DNA of 64,000 bases from Ruminococcus sp. Its GTDB lineage: Bacteria > Bacillota_A > Clostridia > Oscillospirales > Ruminococcaceae. The translations under genes were made by a program, and so were the position numbers. Position 1 is the stretch's first letter. Each line of letters opens with the position of its first letter. Location: the NCBI RefSeq assembly GCF_016283395.1, contig NZ_JAEEMU010000037.1, positions 116,105 to 180,104 of the forward strand, in the 5' to 3' direction. The notes beneath the pieces were generated by a model. It did no database searches. It had not been told where the DNA came from and worked only from the letters and a program-made list of their open reading frames with translations. Shown piece by piece: positions 16,887 through 26,220 of the stretch.

Positions 16887-17810
16887 GTGGTCAAAATTTC
16901 GTTCTCAAATGATGTAAGACACGAGATATGCTCCTCTGTAAATGATAAAGACAAGAGATTTGCCTGCCTTTACGGAATGTTGCTGTTTTGTCGTACCCTT
17001 ACCCGTGAAAGAATATGTTTTCAGAGTGAAAGCGGTACTTCTGCGGAACTTTTTAAGTCTCTTTTTAAAGCTGTATTCCATATTGAGCTTTCAGAAAATG
17101 TACACATACGCAAAAACGGTACAGTTCTGCACTCATATGACATTGAAGGCGAAACAGCGTTAGCGGTTTTTGAAAAATATAAAATATCAGGTTATGAAAG
17201 AGTCATAGACTCCGAGATTATTGCTACAAATAGTCTCGGAGTTTTTACAGCAGGTGTTTTTCTTGCCTGTGGAAGTGTAAATGATCCTTCAAAGGAATAT
17301 CATCTTGAATTCGCCTGTCCTGAGGAAGGAATATCCGAACAGCTTCTTATGCTGCTCAATGATATTGGTGTAAACGCTAAGAAAATGCTTCGCAGAGGGC
17401 AGAATATAGTTTATATCAAGGGCAGTGAGTCCATAGAGGATACGCTGACATTTATTGGTGCTACACAGTGTACACTTGAACTTATGAATACGAAAATTTA
17501 TAAGGATATAAGAAATAAAGCTAACAGAATTGCAAACTGCGACGCTGCTAACATTGATAAGGTCGTTAAATCTGCTATGAAGCAGATCGAAGATATCAAG
17601 CTGATAGATCATTCTCTTGGACTTGAAAGCTTGTCTGATGAACTGCGTGAGGTAGCTGAGATGAGACTTGAAAATATTGATATGAGTTTGCAGGAAATAG
17701 GTGAAAATCTTAGTGAGCCAATAAGCAGATCAGGTGTTAATCACAGATTCAAGAAGCTTGCAAAGCTTGCAGACGAGATAAGATGCGGAGGTATCAAACA
17801 TGAGAAATGA
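16887..17810 (+). CDS. whiA: WhiA family regulator (sporulation/cell division transcription factor)
   Basis: 307 residues with the two-part WhiA layout: an N-terminal LAGLIDADG-like homing-endonuclease fold (SLGVFTAGVFLACGSVNDPSKEYHLEF at about 112-138, read in parts) and a C-terminal helix-turn-helix (SLQEIGENL...SRSGVNHRFKKL). Roles known in the family are sporulation control in actinobacteria and chromosome segregation or division in Bacillus. The GTG start is nearly abutted by AAGGA, an unusually short spacing that may favour coupling to rapZ. It overlaps dnaE by 11 bases. Confidence 0.93.
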   Translation: MVKISFSNDVRHEICSSVNDKDKRFACLYGMLLFCRTLTRERICFQSESGTSAELFKSLFKAVFHIELSENVHIRKNGTVLHSYDIEGETALAVFEKYKISGYERVIDSEIIATNSLGVFTAGVFLACGSVNDPSKEYHLEFACPEEGISEQLLMLLNDIGVNAKKMLRRGQNIVYIKGSESIEDTLTFIGATQCTLELMNTKIYKDIRNKANRIANCDAANIDKVVKSAMKQIEDIKLIDHSLGLESLSDELREVAEMRLENIDMSLQEIGENLSEPISRSGVNHRFKKLAKLADEIRCGGIKHEK

Positions 17811-20800
17811 TGAATTTGTTAACCTTCATGTTCATACCGAATACAGCCTTTTAGACGGCGTTTGCCGTATAAAAAAGCTTATTGAAAGAGTTAAGGAGCT
17901 TGGACAAACAGCCGTAGCGATTACAGATCACGGCAATATGTACGGAGCTGTTGAGTTCTGGAATACAGCACGTGAAGCAGGTATAAAGCCGATAATCGGT
18001 TGTGAGGTCTATGTTGCAAGAAGGACAAGACATGATCGTGAACCGAAACTTGATGCATCTCCGTATCACCTTATTCTTTTGTGTGAAAACAATGAGGGGT
18101 ATAAAAACCTTGTTAAGCTTGTATCTCTTGCAAGTATAGAGGGCTTTTACAACAGACCGCGTGTAGATTTTGAGCTTTTGCAGAAATATCACAGCGGTCT
18201 TATTTGTATGTCTGCCTGCCTTGCAGGTGAGATACCGCGTCTCCTTGTAGAAGGTCATTACGATGAAGCTAAGGCAGTCGCACTTAAATACCGCGACCTT
18301 TTTGGCAAAAACAAATTTTTTATTGAAGTTCAAAACCACGGTATAAAGGACGAATTAAGAATACTTCCGCTTTTATATAAGCTTTCAGCAGAGACAAATA
18401 TTCCTCTTGCTGCAACAAATGACAGTCATTACATCAATAAAAATGATTCGGAAACGCAGAGTGTTATTATTTGTATTCAGACAGGTAAAACTCTTGATGA
18501 TCCGAATGCTCTTAAGTTTGAATCGGACGAATTTTATATAAAAACAGCAGATGAAATGGCAGAACTTTTTAAGGGACACGAAGAAGCGGTTTCAAATACA
18601 GTGTCTATTGCTGAAAGATGTAATGTTGATTTTGAATTTGGAAATATTAAACTGCCAAAATTCAATATAGACGGAGTTAATGACAATAAGGAGTATTTCA
18701 GACAGCTCTGCCGTAAAGGTATGTATGAGAAATACGGCACTTCTCCTGATGAAAAAGTCATCGAGCGAATGGAGTATGAGCTTGATGTGATAACAAAAAT
18801 GGGTTATACCGATTATTACCTTATTGTATGGGATTTTATCAGATATGCCCGTGAACATAATGTTCCGGTAGGTCCGGGAAGAGGTTCTGGTGCAGGCAGC
18901 TTATGTGCTTACTGCATCGGTATCACAGGAATTGATCCTATAAAATTCAATCTTCTTTTTGAACGTTTTCTCAATCCCGAACGTGTCAGTATGCCCGACT
19001 TTGATATTGACTTCTGTATCGAAGGACGACAAAGTGTAAAGGACTACGTTGTTCAGAGGTACGGAAAGGAATATGTATCGGAGATAATAGCTTTCGATAC
19101 TTTGAAAGCACGTGCGGCTGTACGAGATGTAGGAAGAGTTCTTGGAATATCCTATCAACTGTGTGACAGAGTGGCAAAAGAGATCGATCCTCGTGCAACG
19201 CTCGATGAGGCACTGAAAGAAAGTGAAGAACTTGACTCACTTTATCATACAAACAGAGATGTGCGCAATATTATTGATCTTGCGAAACAAATAGAAGGTA
19301 TGCCGCGTCATACTTCTACTCATGCAGCTGGAGTTGTTATATCTGCTGTTCCGCTTATTGATCTTGTACCGTTGCAGCGCAATGATGATACAGTTGTCAC
19401 TCAGTATACAATGGGCGTTCTTGAGTCGCTCGGACTACTGAAAATGGACTTTCTTGGCTTGCGAAATCTCACTATAATCAGAGATACAGTTAAAGAAATA
19501 CATCGTTTTGAACCTGATTTTAATATAAGCAATATTCCTACTGATGACAAAAGCGTATATAAGATGATGTCTGAAGGAGATACGCAAGGCGTATTCCAGT
19601 TTGAAAGCGAAGGCATGACAGCTCGTGTTATGGAGCTTGTTCCCGAACGTCTTGAAGATCTTATCGTTATCATTTCGTTATATCGTCCAGGTCCTATGAA
19701 ATCAATACCTGTATATATCGAGAACAAAAATCATCCCGATAAGGTGACATATAAGCATCTTATTTTAAAGGATATCCTTGAAGATACATATGGCTGTATG
19801 GTCTATCAGGAACAGGTAATGGAGATATGCCGAAAGCTTGCCGGCTATTCCTATGGTCATGCAGATATAGTACGCCGTGCAATGGCTAAGAAAAAGCATG
19901 ACGTTATGCTGAAAGAGCGTGAGAGCTTTGTAAAGGGTGCAGCTGCAAACGGAGTTTCGGAGGATATAGCCAATTCGATTTTCGATGAAATGGTTAGCTT
20001 TGCGTCTTATGCTTTCAATAAATCTCACGCAGCAGCCTATGCTTATCTTGCTTATCAGACCGCATATCTAAAGTGCCATTACCGCGGAATATATATGTCG
20101 GCACTTATGTCAAGCGTAATGGGGGCAAGTGCCAAACTTGCAGAGTATCTAAATTCCTGCAAGGAATATGGCATAGAAGTTCTAAAGCCCGATGTCAATA
20201 AAAGCAATAAGAACTTTACTCATGCTAACGGAAAGATATATTTCGGACTTCTTGCAATAAAGAATGTCGGAAGCGGACTTGCAGACAAGATTATAACTGA
20301 ACGAAATGAAAATGGTAATTTTTACGGATTACAGGATTTCTGTGAGCGTGTAGGGGGAAGAGAGCTTAATAAAAAGGCACTTGAAAACCTTATCAAAGCA
20401 GGTGCATTTGACGGACTTGGTTTAAATCGCAGGCAGATGCTGGAAAGCTATGAGTCAATACTGGACATGACAGGTGCAGGCACAAGGGGAATTATTGAGG
20501 GGCAGCTTAATTTCCTTGACGGAGAAGATACGACCGAAATGAATGTACGCGTACCATATAAGCAGGAATACGACGAAAAAACGCTGCTTGCGCTTGAAAA
20601 AGATGCAACAGGTATGTACCTGAGCGGACATCCGCTTGCACCGTATAACTGGCTTTCGGAAATAATGCACGCACAAAAGATCAACGATATCATCACTCAT
20701 ACAGATATGAAAGACGGTATGAGCATAAAGCTGATATGCACTGTAGAAAGTTCAAAGCTTCATATCACGAAAAATGGCGATAAGATGTGTTTTGTGACTT

Positions 20801-21207
20801 TTGCAGATGAAACGGGAGAGATGGAAGGAGTTGTTTTCCCTGATCTTTTCATGATAAACGGTTCAAAGCTGAATACTGACGCAGTTGTTCTTATAAACGG
20901 AAAGCTTTCGGTAAAAGATGACCGTGTAACTGTCATATGCGGAGCAATTATTGCCGAAACCGAGTTTGAACGTCATGTATCAAATATGAAACTATGCATA
21001 AAAGCTGAGTCTGCTGATACAGCGATAAAAAATGAGCTTACGGAGCTTTGTAAGAAATATAAAGGTGATACAGTGGTATGCTGTTATCTTTCTGATATAA
21101 AAAAGACAGTTATCCCTCGTTCAAAATTGAGTCTGAAGATATCAAAAGAATCCTATGAAGAGCTGAAAAATATATATGATACCGCAAAAATAGGACTAAT
21201 TCAGTAA
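17800..21207 (+). CDS. dnaE: DNA polymerase III alpha subunit, DnaE
   Basis: 1135 residues. The N-terminal PHP domain has FVNLHVHTEYSLLDG and ITDHGNMYGA. The polymerase catalytic carboxylates are in PDFDIDF (Asp 400, 402, 404), in a region beginning VGPGRGSGAGSL. The fingers and tau-binding parts are complete (PRHTSTHAAGVVIS, FNKSHAAAYA). A helix-hairpin-helix and a C-terminal OB domain (IKLICTVESSKLHITKNG) follow. There is no 3'-5' exonuclease insert, so this is DnaE and not PolC. It is translationally coupled to whiA. No intrinsic terminator was seen before pfkA. Confidence 0.96.
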   Translation: MRNDEFVNLHVHTEYSLLDGVCRIKKLIERVKELGQTAVAITDHGNMYGAVEFWNTAREAGIKPIIGCEVYVARRTRHDREPKLDASPYHLILLCENNEGYKNLVKLVSLASIEGFYNRPRVDFELLQKYHSGLICMSACLAGEIPRLLVEGHYDEAKAVALKYRDLFGKNKFFIEVQNHGIKDELRILPLLYKLSAETNIPLAATNDSHYINKNDSETQSVIICIQTGKTLDDPNALKFESDEFYIKTADEMAELFKGHEEAVSNTVSIAERCNVDFEFGNIKLPKFNIDGVNDNKEYFRQLCRKGMYEKYGTSPDEKVIERMEYELDVITKMGYTDYYLIVWDFIRYAREHNVPVGPGRGSGAGSLCAYCIGITGIDPIKFNLLFERFLNPERVSMPDFDIDFCIEGRQSVKDYVVQRYGKEYVSEIIAFDTLKARAAVRDVGRVLGISYQLCDRVAKEIDPRATLDEALKESEELDSLYHTNRDVRNIIDLAKQIEGMPRHTSTHAAGVVISAVPLIDLVPLQRNDDTVVTQYTMGVLESLGLLKMDFLGLRNLTIIRDTVKEIHRFEPDFNISNIPTDDKSVYKMMSEGDTQGVFQFESEGMTARVMELVPERLEDLIVIISLYRPGPMKSIPVYIENKNHPDKVTYKHLILKDILEDTYGCMVYQEQVMEICRKLAGYSYGHADIVRRAMAKKKHDVMLKERESFVKGAAANGVSEDIANSIFDEMVSFASYAFNKSHAAAYAYLAYQTAYLKCHYRGIYMSALMSSVMGASAKLAEYLNSCKEYGIEVLKPDVNKSNKNFTHANGKIYFGLLAIKNVGSGLADKIITERNENGNFYGLQDFCERVGGRELNKKALENLIKAGAFDGLGLNRRQMLESYESILDMTGAGTRGIIEGQLNFLDGEDTTEMNVRVPYKQEYDEKTLLALEKDATGMYLSGHPLAPYNWLSEIMHAQKINDIITHTDMKDGMSIKLICTVESSKLHITKNGDKMCFVTFADETGEMEGVVFPDLFMINGSKLNTDAVVLINGKLSVKDDRVTVICGAIIAETEFERHVSNMKLCIKAESADTAIKNELTELCKKYKGDTVVCCYLSDIKKTVIPRSKLSLKISKESYEELKNIYDTAKIGLIQ

Positions 21208-21252
21208 AAAAGATAGAAAAAATAGTTTTATAAGAAAAAATAAGGAATACTC

Positions 21253-21281
21253 TTGACATTTTTTATACAAAGTAGTAAAAT
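21253..21281 (+). promoter_or_regulatory. Sigma-A promoter of pfkA
   Basis: TTGACA (21253-21258), a 17-base spacer and TAAAAT (21276-21281), within the 149-base gap behind dnaE. pfkA can be transcribed on its own. Confidence 0.75.
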
Positions 21282-21356
21282 ATAAGAGTATGGAATTATG
21301 CCGCAGTAAATCTGTGGGTTAAACAATATATGCCAAGTGCAGAATGGAGAATATGT

Positions 21357-22319
21357 ATGATCAAGAAAATCGGTGTTTTAACAAGTGGAGGAGACGCTCC
21401 AGGAATGAATGCCGCTGTAAGAGCAGTTGTCAGATCGGCTCTTAGCAAGGGAATGGAAGTTTACGGAATTCGCAGAGGCTATGTTGGTCTTTTAAATGGT
21501 GACATCGTAAAGATGGACGAGAGAAGCGTTTCTGATATTATCCACAGAGGTGGTACAGTTCTTTATACTGCAAGATGCCCTGAGTTCAGAACACAGGAGG
21601 GTGTTGCAAAGGGTAAGGCTAAGCTTGATGAGCTTGGTATCGAAGGACTTGTTGTAATCGGTGGTGACGGTTCATTCAGAGGTGCAGCTGATCTTTCAGC
21701 AATGGGCGTTCTTTGCATAGGTCTCCCAGGCACTATCGATAATGATATTGCTTGCACAGACTATACTATCGGATTTGATACAGCTATGAATACAGCTATG
21801 GAAATGGCTGATAAGCTTCGTGATACATCTCAGTCACACGACAGAATTTCTGTTGTTGAGGTAATGGGACGCGGTGCAGGTCATATTGCTGTAAATACAG
21901 GTGTTGCTTGTGGTGCTACAGATATCATCACAAAGGAAGTTCCTTATGATATCAATGCGATCGCAAATACAATGCTTGCTAAGAAAGCAAAGGGCAAGCA
22001 GAACTTTGTTGTAATCGTTGCTGAGAGCGTTGGTCACTCTGATGAAATTGCTAAGATGCTTCAGGAAAAAACAGGCATTGATGCAAGATCAACAATTCTC
22101 GGTCATGTACAGAGAGGTGGTTCACCTACTGTAAGAGACAGAGTTGAAGCTACAAGAATGGGTTACTATGCTGTAGAGCTTCTTGAGCAGGGCATTGGAA
22201 ATCGTGTTGTTGGTATCAAGGACAGCAAGATCGTTGATTACGATATTCAGGAAGCACTTTCAATGCATAAGGAATATGATGAAAAGCTTCATCATATCGC
22301 TGAAGAAATCGCATTCTAA
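21357..22319 (+). CDS. pfkA: ATP-dependent 6-phosphofructokinase
   Basis: A key step of glycolysis. The start is ATG at 21357 with GGAG eight bases upstream, giving 320 residues, the standard bacterial PfkA length. Motifs: GVLTSGGDAPGMNAAVRAVV, VIGGDGSFRGA (ATP site, Gly-Asp), PGTIDNDI with catalytic Asp, EVMGRGAGHIA and HVQRGGSPT. The GGDG form indicates ATP rather than pyrophosphate as phosphoryl donor. It is bounded by its own promoter and terminator. Confidence 0.96.
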   Translation: MIKKIGVLTSGGDAPGMNAAVRAVVRSALSKGMEVYGIRRGYVGLLNGDIVKMDERSVSDIIHRGGTVLYTARCPEFRTQEGVAKGKAKLDELGIEGLVVIGGDGSFRGAADLSAMGVLCIGLPGTIDNDIACTDYTIGFDTAMNTAMEMADKLRDTSQSHDRISVVEVMGRGAGHIAVNTGVACGATDIITKEVPYDINAIANTMLAKKAKGKQNFVVIVAESVGHSDEIAKMLQEKTGIDARSTILGHVQRGGSPTVRDRVEATRMGYYAVELLEQGIGNRVVGIKDSKIVDYDIQEALSMHKEYDEKLHHIAEEIAF

Positions 22320-22330
22320 ATATATAATTA

Positions 22331-22357
22331 TGCACCTGTTTTTACAGGTGCATTTTT
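22331..22357 (+). terminator. Intrinsic terminator of pfkA
   Basis: An 8-bp perfect stem, TGCACCTG and CAGGTGCA, with a six-base loop and a TTTTT tail, between the convergent pfkA and S1-protein genes. Confidence 0.88.
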
Positions 22358-22359
22358 AG

Positions 22360-23277
22360 TTAGAAAACACTTATTATATTTTTAGAAGAACTATCAGTTG
22401 AATATGTCCATTGGTTGATGTGATCTGACTGAATGAAGTAATTGATCTCTTTAGGTTCTGTCTTATCGCCGCAAACATCTACAATGATAAGCTTTACTTT
22501 CATCTTATCAGGAAGAATTGCCTTTATGTAGACACTTACGCTTTGACCTATACAAACATCGTCTTTGGGTTCGGCGAGTCCTGCAAGATTAGGGGATAGT
22601 TCGACAAAAATGCCATATTCCTCAATTGAACGTACTACACCGGGAACAGTTTCTCCTGCTTTGAAACAATTTGCATTTTCTTTCCATGTGCCAAGAAGCT
22701 CTTTATGGGTAAGATATATTTTATTATTTTCATTTGCTTTTACAATTACCTTTATCATTTGTCCGACTTTGAAGCGGTCTGACGGGTGTGATATTCGTGA
22801 AACGGACATAGCATCGATTGGAAGCAGCGAGGGGATACCACAACCAATATCTACGAAGCTGCCGAATTTTTCAAAATGAGTTATACGAGCATCAATGATA
22901 TCTCCTGATACTAATTTTGAGATATATTCTCTCATGCACTCTTCCTGAGCTGTTTTTCGTGAAAGAACTGCTGATAATTCACCATTTTCATCAAGTTTAA
23001 GAGATCTCACTTTAAAGCATACGTATTTATTGACACGTGATATCAGGGCGATATCACGTGTCGTTCCTTCTGAGATCCCTAAAGCTCCTTCCTCACGAAT
23101 AATTATACCTTTAGCACAGGGCAGATCTATTATAAGATCATGTGAAATAGTGCATAAAACAGCCTTAGCTTCAAGAATAATGCCTTTTTCCATTGCTTCG
23201 CTGAGGCCTTCTGGTGATGATATATATTTCTGATTGGAAAAGGTGTCAAAGATACAGCCTTCGGGTTTGTAATTCAT
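22360..23277 (-). CDS. S1 RNA-binding domain protein
   Basis: 305 residues. A weak repeat occupies the first 110 residues. It is followed by two clear S1 motifs: about 130-200 (GDIIDARITHFEKFGSFVDIG...GQMIKVIVKANENNKIYLTHKEL) and about 210-270 (GETVPGVVRSIEEYGIFVELSPNLAGLAE). This is shorter than ribosomal protein S1 and differs from the RpsA-IspH fusions of clostridia. The role is probably RNA or ribosome binding. The start follows GGAGGTACAAAC. It stands alone on the minus strand with the 118-residue unknown gene upstream, possibly in one transcript. Confidence 0.82.
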   Translation of the reverse strand: MNYKPEGCIFDTFSNQKYISSPEGLSEAMEKGIILEAKAVLCTISHDLIIDLPCAKGIIIREEGALGISEGTTRDIALISRVNKYVCFKVRSLKLDENGELSAVLSRKTAQEECMREYISKLVSGDIIDARITHFEKFGSFVDIGCGIPSLLPIDAMSVSRISHPSDRFKVGQMIKVIVKANENNKIYLTHKELLGTWKENANCFKAGETVPGVVRSIEEYGIFVELSPNLAGLAEPKDDVCIGQSVSVYIKAILPDKMKVKLIIVDVCGDKTEPKEINYFIQSDHINQWTYSTDSSSKNIISVF

Positions 23278-23362
23278 GTTTGTACCTCCGTAATTTACTG
23301 TTGTTACTGTTCTTTTGAACAGTCCTGACTTTAAATTTTATGCGGAGGCAAATTCGATTATG

Positions 23363-23719
23363 CTATTGAGCAAATCTAATATTGAGTGCTCCCATAGAAT
23401 TTAAAACTGATATTACATTATCGACAGCCGCACTTCCACAAATAATACAGGCAGAAGTCTTTCTGCTCCTTGCTGGTTCGGGGATAATATCACGGGAAGC
23501 AGGGGATTCCATTACAGCTGTGAGGAAATTTGTGTGTGTATTACAGTAAGTCGGAACGATAGAGAAACTTGTGCCTCTGCTTAGTTTTAATGCTCTGTCT
23601 GAGATTTTATTATATATCATTTTGGCTGAATACACATAGTCCACACTTTCCTTTACTCTTTTCATTGCCAGTTCGGCAAGTTCGGGAGACTCAAATTCGG
23701 CAGTAACTCTTGAAATCAT
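23363..23719 (-). CDS. Conserved-looking hypothetical protein, 118 residues
   Basis: Not recognised. It is a compact soluble protein without a signal peptide or membrane segment. The N-terminal 35 residues (ISRVTAEFESPELAELAMKR) read like a beta-alpha unit of a ferredoxin-like or SPOR-like fold. The C-terminal part has ACIICGSAAVDNVISVLNSMGA with two Cys. A good AAAGGAATT-type site precedes the ATG. It lies 85 bases upstream of the S1 protein gene on the same strand; a small hairpin lies between them without a T-run, so co-transcription is possible. Confidence 0.65.
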   Translation of the reverse strand: MISRVTAEFESPELAELAMKRVKESVDYVYSAKMIYNKISDRALKLSRGTSFSIVPTYCNTHTNFLTAVMESPASRDIIPEPARSRKTSACIICGSAAVDNVISVLNSMGALNIRFAQ

Positions 23720-23816
23720 ATTTATAATTCCTTTCCATTTTTGTATGTGTTCAATATGTTTAAAGTGAAGTTTTTATTATTTTTCACCAAAATGAAAAAA
23801 ATATACTTCTAAAATA

Positions 23817-23845
23817 TTGATTTAAGAGCGAATTTGGGGTATAAT
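23817..23845 (+). promoter_or_regulatory. Promoter of the DUF951-prfA operon
   Basis: TTGATT (23817-23822), a 17-base spacer and TATAAT (23840-23845), about 45 bases upstream of the TTG start. Confidence 0.7.
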
Positions 23846-23889
23846 GAAAAATGTACGATTTTTCATTTTTTCGGAAGGAGGATACTGTT

Positions 23890-24078
23890 TTGGATATCAG
23901 ACCTGGAGATACACTTACAATGAAAAAAAATCACCCGTGCGGCGGTAATGAAATGTATGTGATACGCTCAGGAATGGATTTCAGACTTCGCTGTGTGAAA
24001 TGCGCAAGAGAGTTTATGGTCGCAAGAAATAAGATTGAAAAGAGTATCCGAAGCGTTAAACACGCTGATGAGGGTTAG
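23890..24078 (+). CDS. DUF951 family protein (small, four-Cys-type)
   Basis: A 62-residue protein starting at TTG 23890, eight to nine bases after GGAAGGAGG. The translation MDIRPGDTLTMKKNHPCGGNEM then RLRCVKCAREFMV is the DUF951 signature, a small universal Firmicutes protein with a Cys before Gly-Gly and a CxxC pair, often encoded beside ychF, mscS or prfA-type genes. Function unknown; nucleic-acid binding is often supposed. The longer ATG-started reading would begin inside the expected 5' leader. Confidence 0.85.
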   Translation: MDIRPGDTLTMKKNHPCGGNEMYVIRSGMDFRLRCVKCAREFMVARNKIEKSIRSVKHADEG

Positions 24079-24127
24079 CTTTCTCCATTAATTTTTGTAA
24101 TAATTTTAGCATTAAGGAGAATACTGA

Positions 24128-25201
24128 ATGTTTGAAAAACTTGCTTTGATGGAGCAGAAATACGAAGAGATAAGCGATAAATTATCTGACCCTGAAATAA
24201 TAAATGATAATAAGCTGTATGCTCAGCTTATGAAGGAATACAAAAATCTAACACCTATAATTGAAAAGTATCGTGAGTATAAAAAGGCACAGTCTTCCTT
24301 TGATGAAGCTAAAGAGCTGCTTGACAGCGGCGGTCTTGATAAGGACTTCAAGGAAATGGCTCAGGCTGAGTTTGAAGAATCCCGTGAAGATATAGATTCA
24401 ATAACTCAGGAATTAAAGATACTTTTACTTCCGAAAGATCCAAATGATGATAAAAACGTTATTATTGAGATAAGAGGCGGTGCAGGCGGCGAAGAGGCTT
24501 CACTCTTTGCAAATTCACTGTACCGAATGTATACGATGTATGCTGAGACTATGGGGTGGAAGCAGGAAATATTAAATGCAAATCCAACCGAACTTGGTGG
24601 ATTTAAGGAAATAAGTTTTTCGATAGAAGGTGAAGGAGCTTATTCTCGCCTTAAATACGAAAGCGGAGTACATCGTGTACAAAGAGTTCCCGAAACTGAA
24701 TCACAGGGACGAATACACACATCTACAGTAACTGTGGCGGTACTTGTTGAAGCTGATGATGTAGAGCTTGAGATAAATCCCACAGATTTAAAAATTGACT
24801 ATTTCCGCGCAAGCGGTGCAGGCGGACAGCATATAAATAAAACAGAGTCTGCTGTAAGAATAACATATCTCCCCACAAATGTTGTGGTGGAGTGTCAGGA
24901 CGAAAGAAGCCAGCATAAGAACAAAGATAAAGCAATGAAAATTCTGCGCTCAAGAATTTACGAAGCTATGCAGGAGGAGCACAACGCAAAAATCGCATCG
25001 GAGAGAAAAATGCAGGTCGGAACAGGAGACCGCTCCGAGAGAATACGAACTTACAATTATCCGCAGGGACGTCTTACAGATCATCGTATAGGGCTTACTA
25101 TATACAGACTTGAAGATATTCTCAACGGAAATCTTGATGAAGTATTTGATGCGCTTGCTACTGCCGATCAGGCTGCCAAGCTCGCAAATCAGGAAGCGTA
25201 G
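24128..25201 (+). CDS. prfA: Peptide chain release factor 1
   Basis: Recognises UAA and UAG stop codons and triggers hydrolysis. 357 residues, the normal RF1 length. The GGQ motif is at about 233-235 in [15 protein letters not shown], the N-terminal helical domain precedes it, and the C-terminal DHRIGLTIY block is typical. RF2 would carry a programmed frameshift and an SPF motif, which are absent. It follows DUF951 by 49 bases with its own AAGGAGAA site and runs into tsaC after five bases. Confidence 0.96.
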   Translation: MFEKLALMEQKYEEISDKLSDPEIINDNKLYAQLMKEYKNLTPIIEKYREYKKAQSSFDEAKELLDSGGLDKDFKEMAQAEFEESREDIDSITQELKILLLPKDPNDDKNVIIEIRGGAGGEEASLFANSLYRMYTMYAETMGWKQEILNANPTELGGFKEISFSIEGEGAYSRLKYESGVHRVQRVPETESQGRIHTSTVTVAVLVEADDVELEINPTDLKIDYFRASGAGGQHINKTESAVRITYLPTNVVVECQDERSQHKNKDKAMKILRSRIYEAMQEEHNAKIASERKMQVGTGDRSERIRTYNYPQGRLTDHRIGLTIYRLEDILNGNLDEVFDALATADQAAKLANQEA

Positions 25202-25206
25202 TTTTT

Positions 25207-26220
25207 ATGGATACAGTTTTACTTAGTGATAATGAAGCAGACCTTATAAAAGCGGCTGAATTTATTAAAAACGGGAATATCGTCGGTATACCTACTGAGA
25301 CTGTTTATGGTCTCGGAGCTGATGCTTCAAATGAGGAAGCTGTCAGAAAAGTCTTTGAAGCAAAAGGCAGACCAGCCGATAACCCTCTCATAGTTCATCT
25401 TGCTGACTTTTCACAGGCTTCGGAATATACAAGCTTTATACCTGAGCTTGCATTTAAGCTTGCTGATAAATTCTGTCCTGGTCCGCTTACAATTGTGCTT
25501 CCTAAAAATGATAGGATACCTATGATTACCTCAGGCGGACTTGATACAGTTGGTATAAGAGTGCCGTCTCATAAAGTTATGCACAGGATAATAGAATTAT
25601 CAGGACGTCCTATAGCTGCTCCTTCAGCAAATACTTCAGGATATCCTAGTCCGACATCTGCTGCTCATGTTATGAGAGATATGAACGGTAAGATCTCAGC
25701 TGTTGTTGACGGCGGAAGTTCTGAGTTTGGTGTTGAGTCTACAGTTATAGCTATTGAAAGTGAAAATACAGCAAGAATTCTTCGTCCAGGCTGCATTACA
25801 AAGGAAATGCTTGAACAGGTTTGCAGTGAGGTCATAATAGACCATGCGATACTGCATGAGTTGGAAGCAGGTCAGAAAGCTGCTTCTCCTGGTATGAAGT
25901 ATAAGCACTATTCACCCAAGGCTGATATAATCATGGTCGAGAGTGATCTTGAAAAGTTTATATCGTATGTAGGTGAGCATAATGGTGAGGGAGTTTATTC
26001 TCTTATTTTTAACAGTGACAGCGAAGTATTTCCTTACAGAAATATGACATACGGAAAAGACAGTTCCGAACAGGCTCATCTTCTATTTCAGCGTCTTCGT
26101 GAGCTTGATGATGCAGGTGCAAAAAAGGTATATGTCCGTGCTCCTGAAACAAGTGGAGTGGGACTTGCAGTATATAACCGTCTTATAAGGGCGGCAGGAT
26201 TCGAGGTGATAAGGATATGA
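25207..26220 (+). CDS. L-threonylcarbamoyladenylate synthase (Sua5/TsaC type)
   Basis: Makes the TC-AMP intermediate for the t6A modification of ANN-decoding tRNAs. 337 residues: the catalytic YrdC domain (1-200) with GIPTETVYGLGADA and RPADNPLIVHL, plus the C-terminal Sua5 domain (to the end) that caps the active site. It is thus the long Sua5 form. No clear ribosome site precedes the ATG, only five bases after prfA, which suggests translational coupling. It overlaps coaE in an ATGA arrangement. Confidence 0.94.
   Translation: MDTVLLSDNEADLIKAAEFIKNGNIVGIPTETVYGLGADASNEEAVRKVFEAKGRPADNPLIVHLADFSQASEYTSFIPELAFKLADKFCPGPLTIVLPKNDRIPMITSGGLDTVGIRVPSHKVMHRIIELSGRPIAAPSANTSGYPSPTSAAHVMRDMNGKISAVVDGGSSEFGVESTVIAIESENTARILRPGCITKEMLEQVCSEVIIDHAILHELEAGQKAASPGMKYKHYSPKADIIMVESDLEKFISYVGEHNGEGVYSLIFNSDSEVFPYRNMTYGKDSSEQAHLLFQRLRELDDAGAKKVYVRAPETSGVGLAVYNRLIRAAGFEVIRI

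Noticed and set aside
23305..23325. Hairpin CTGTTC/GAACAG as terminator between the 118-residue gene and the S1 gene
   Set aside because: The 6-bp stem lacks a T-run on the minus strand.
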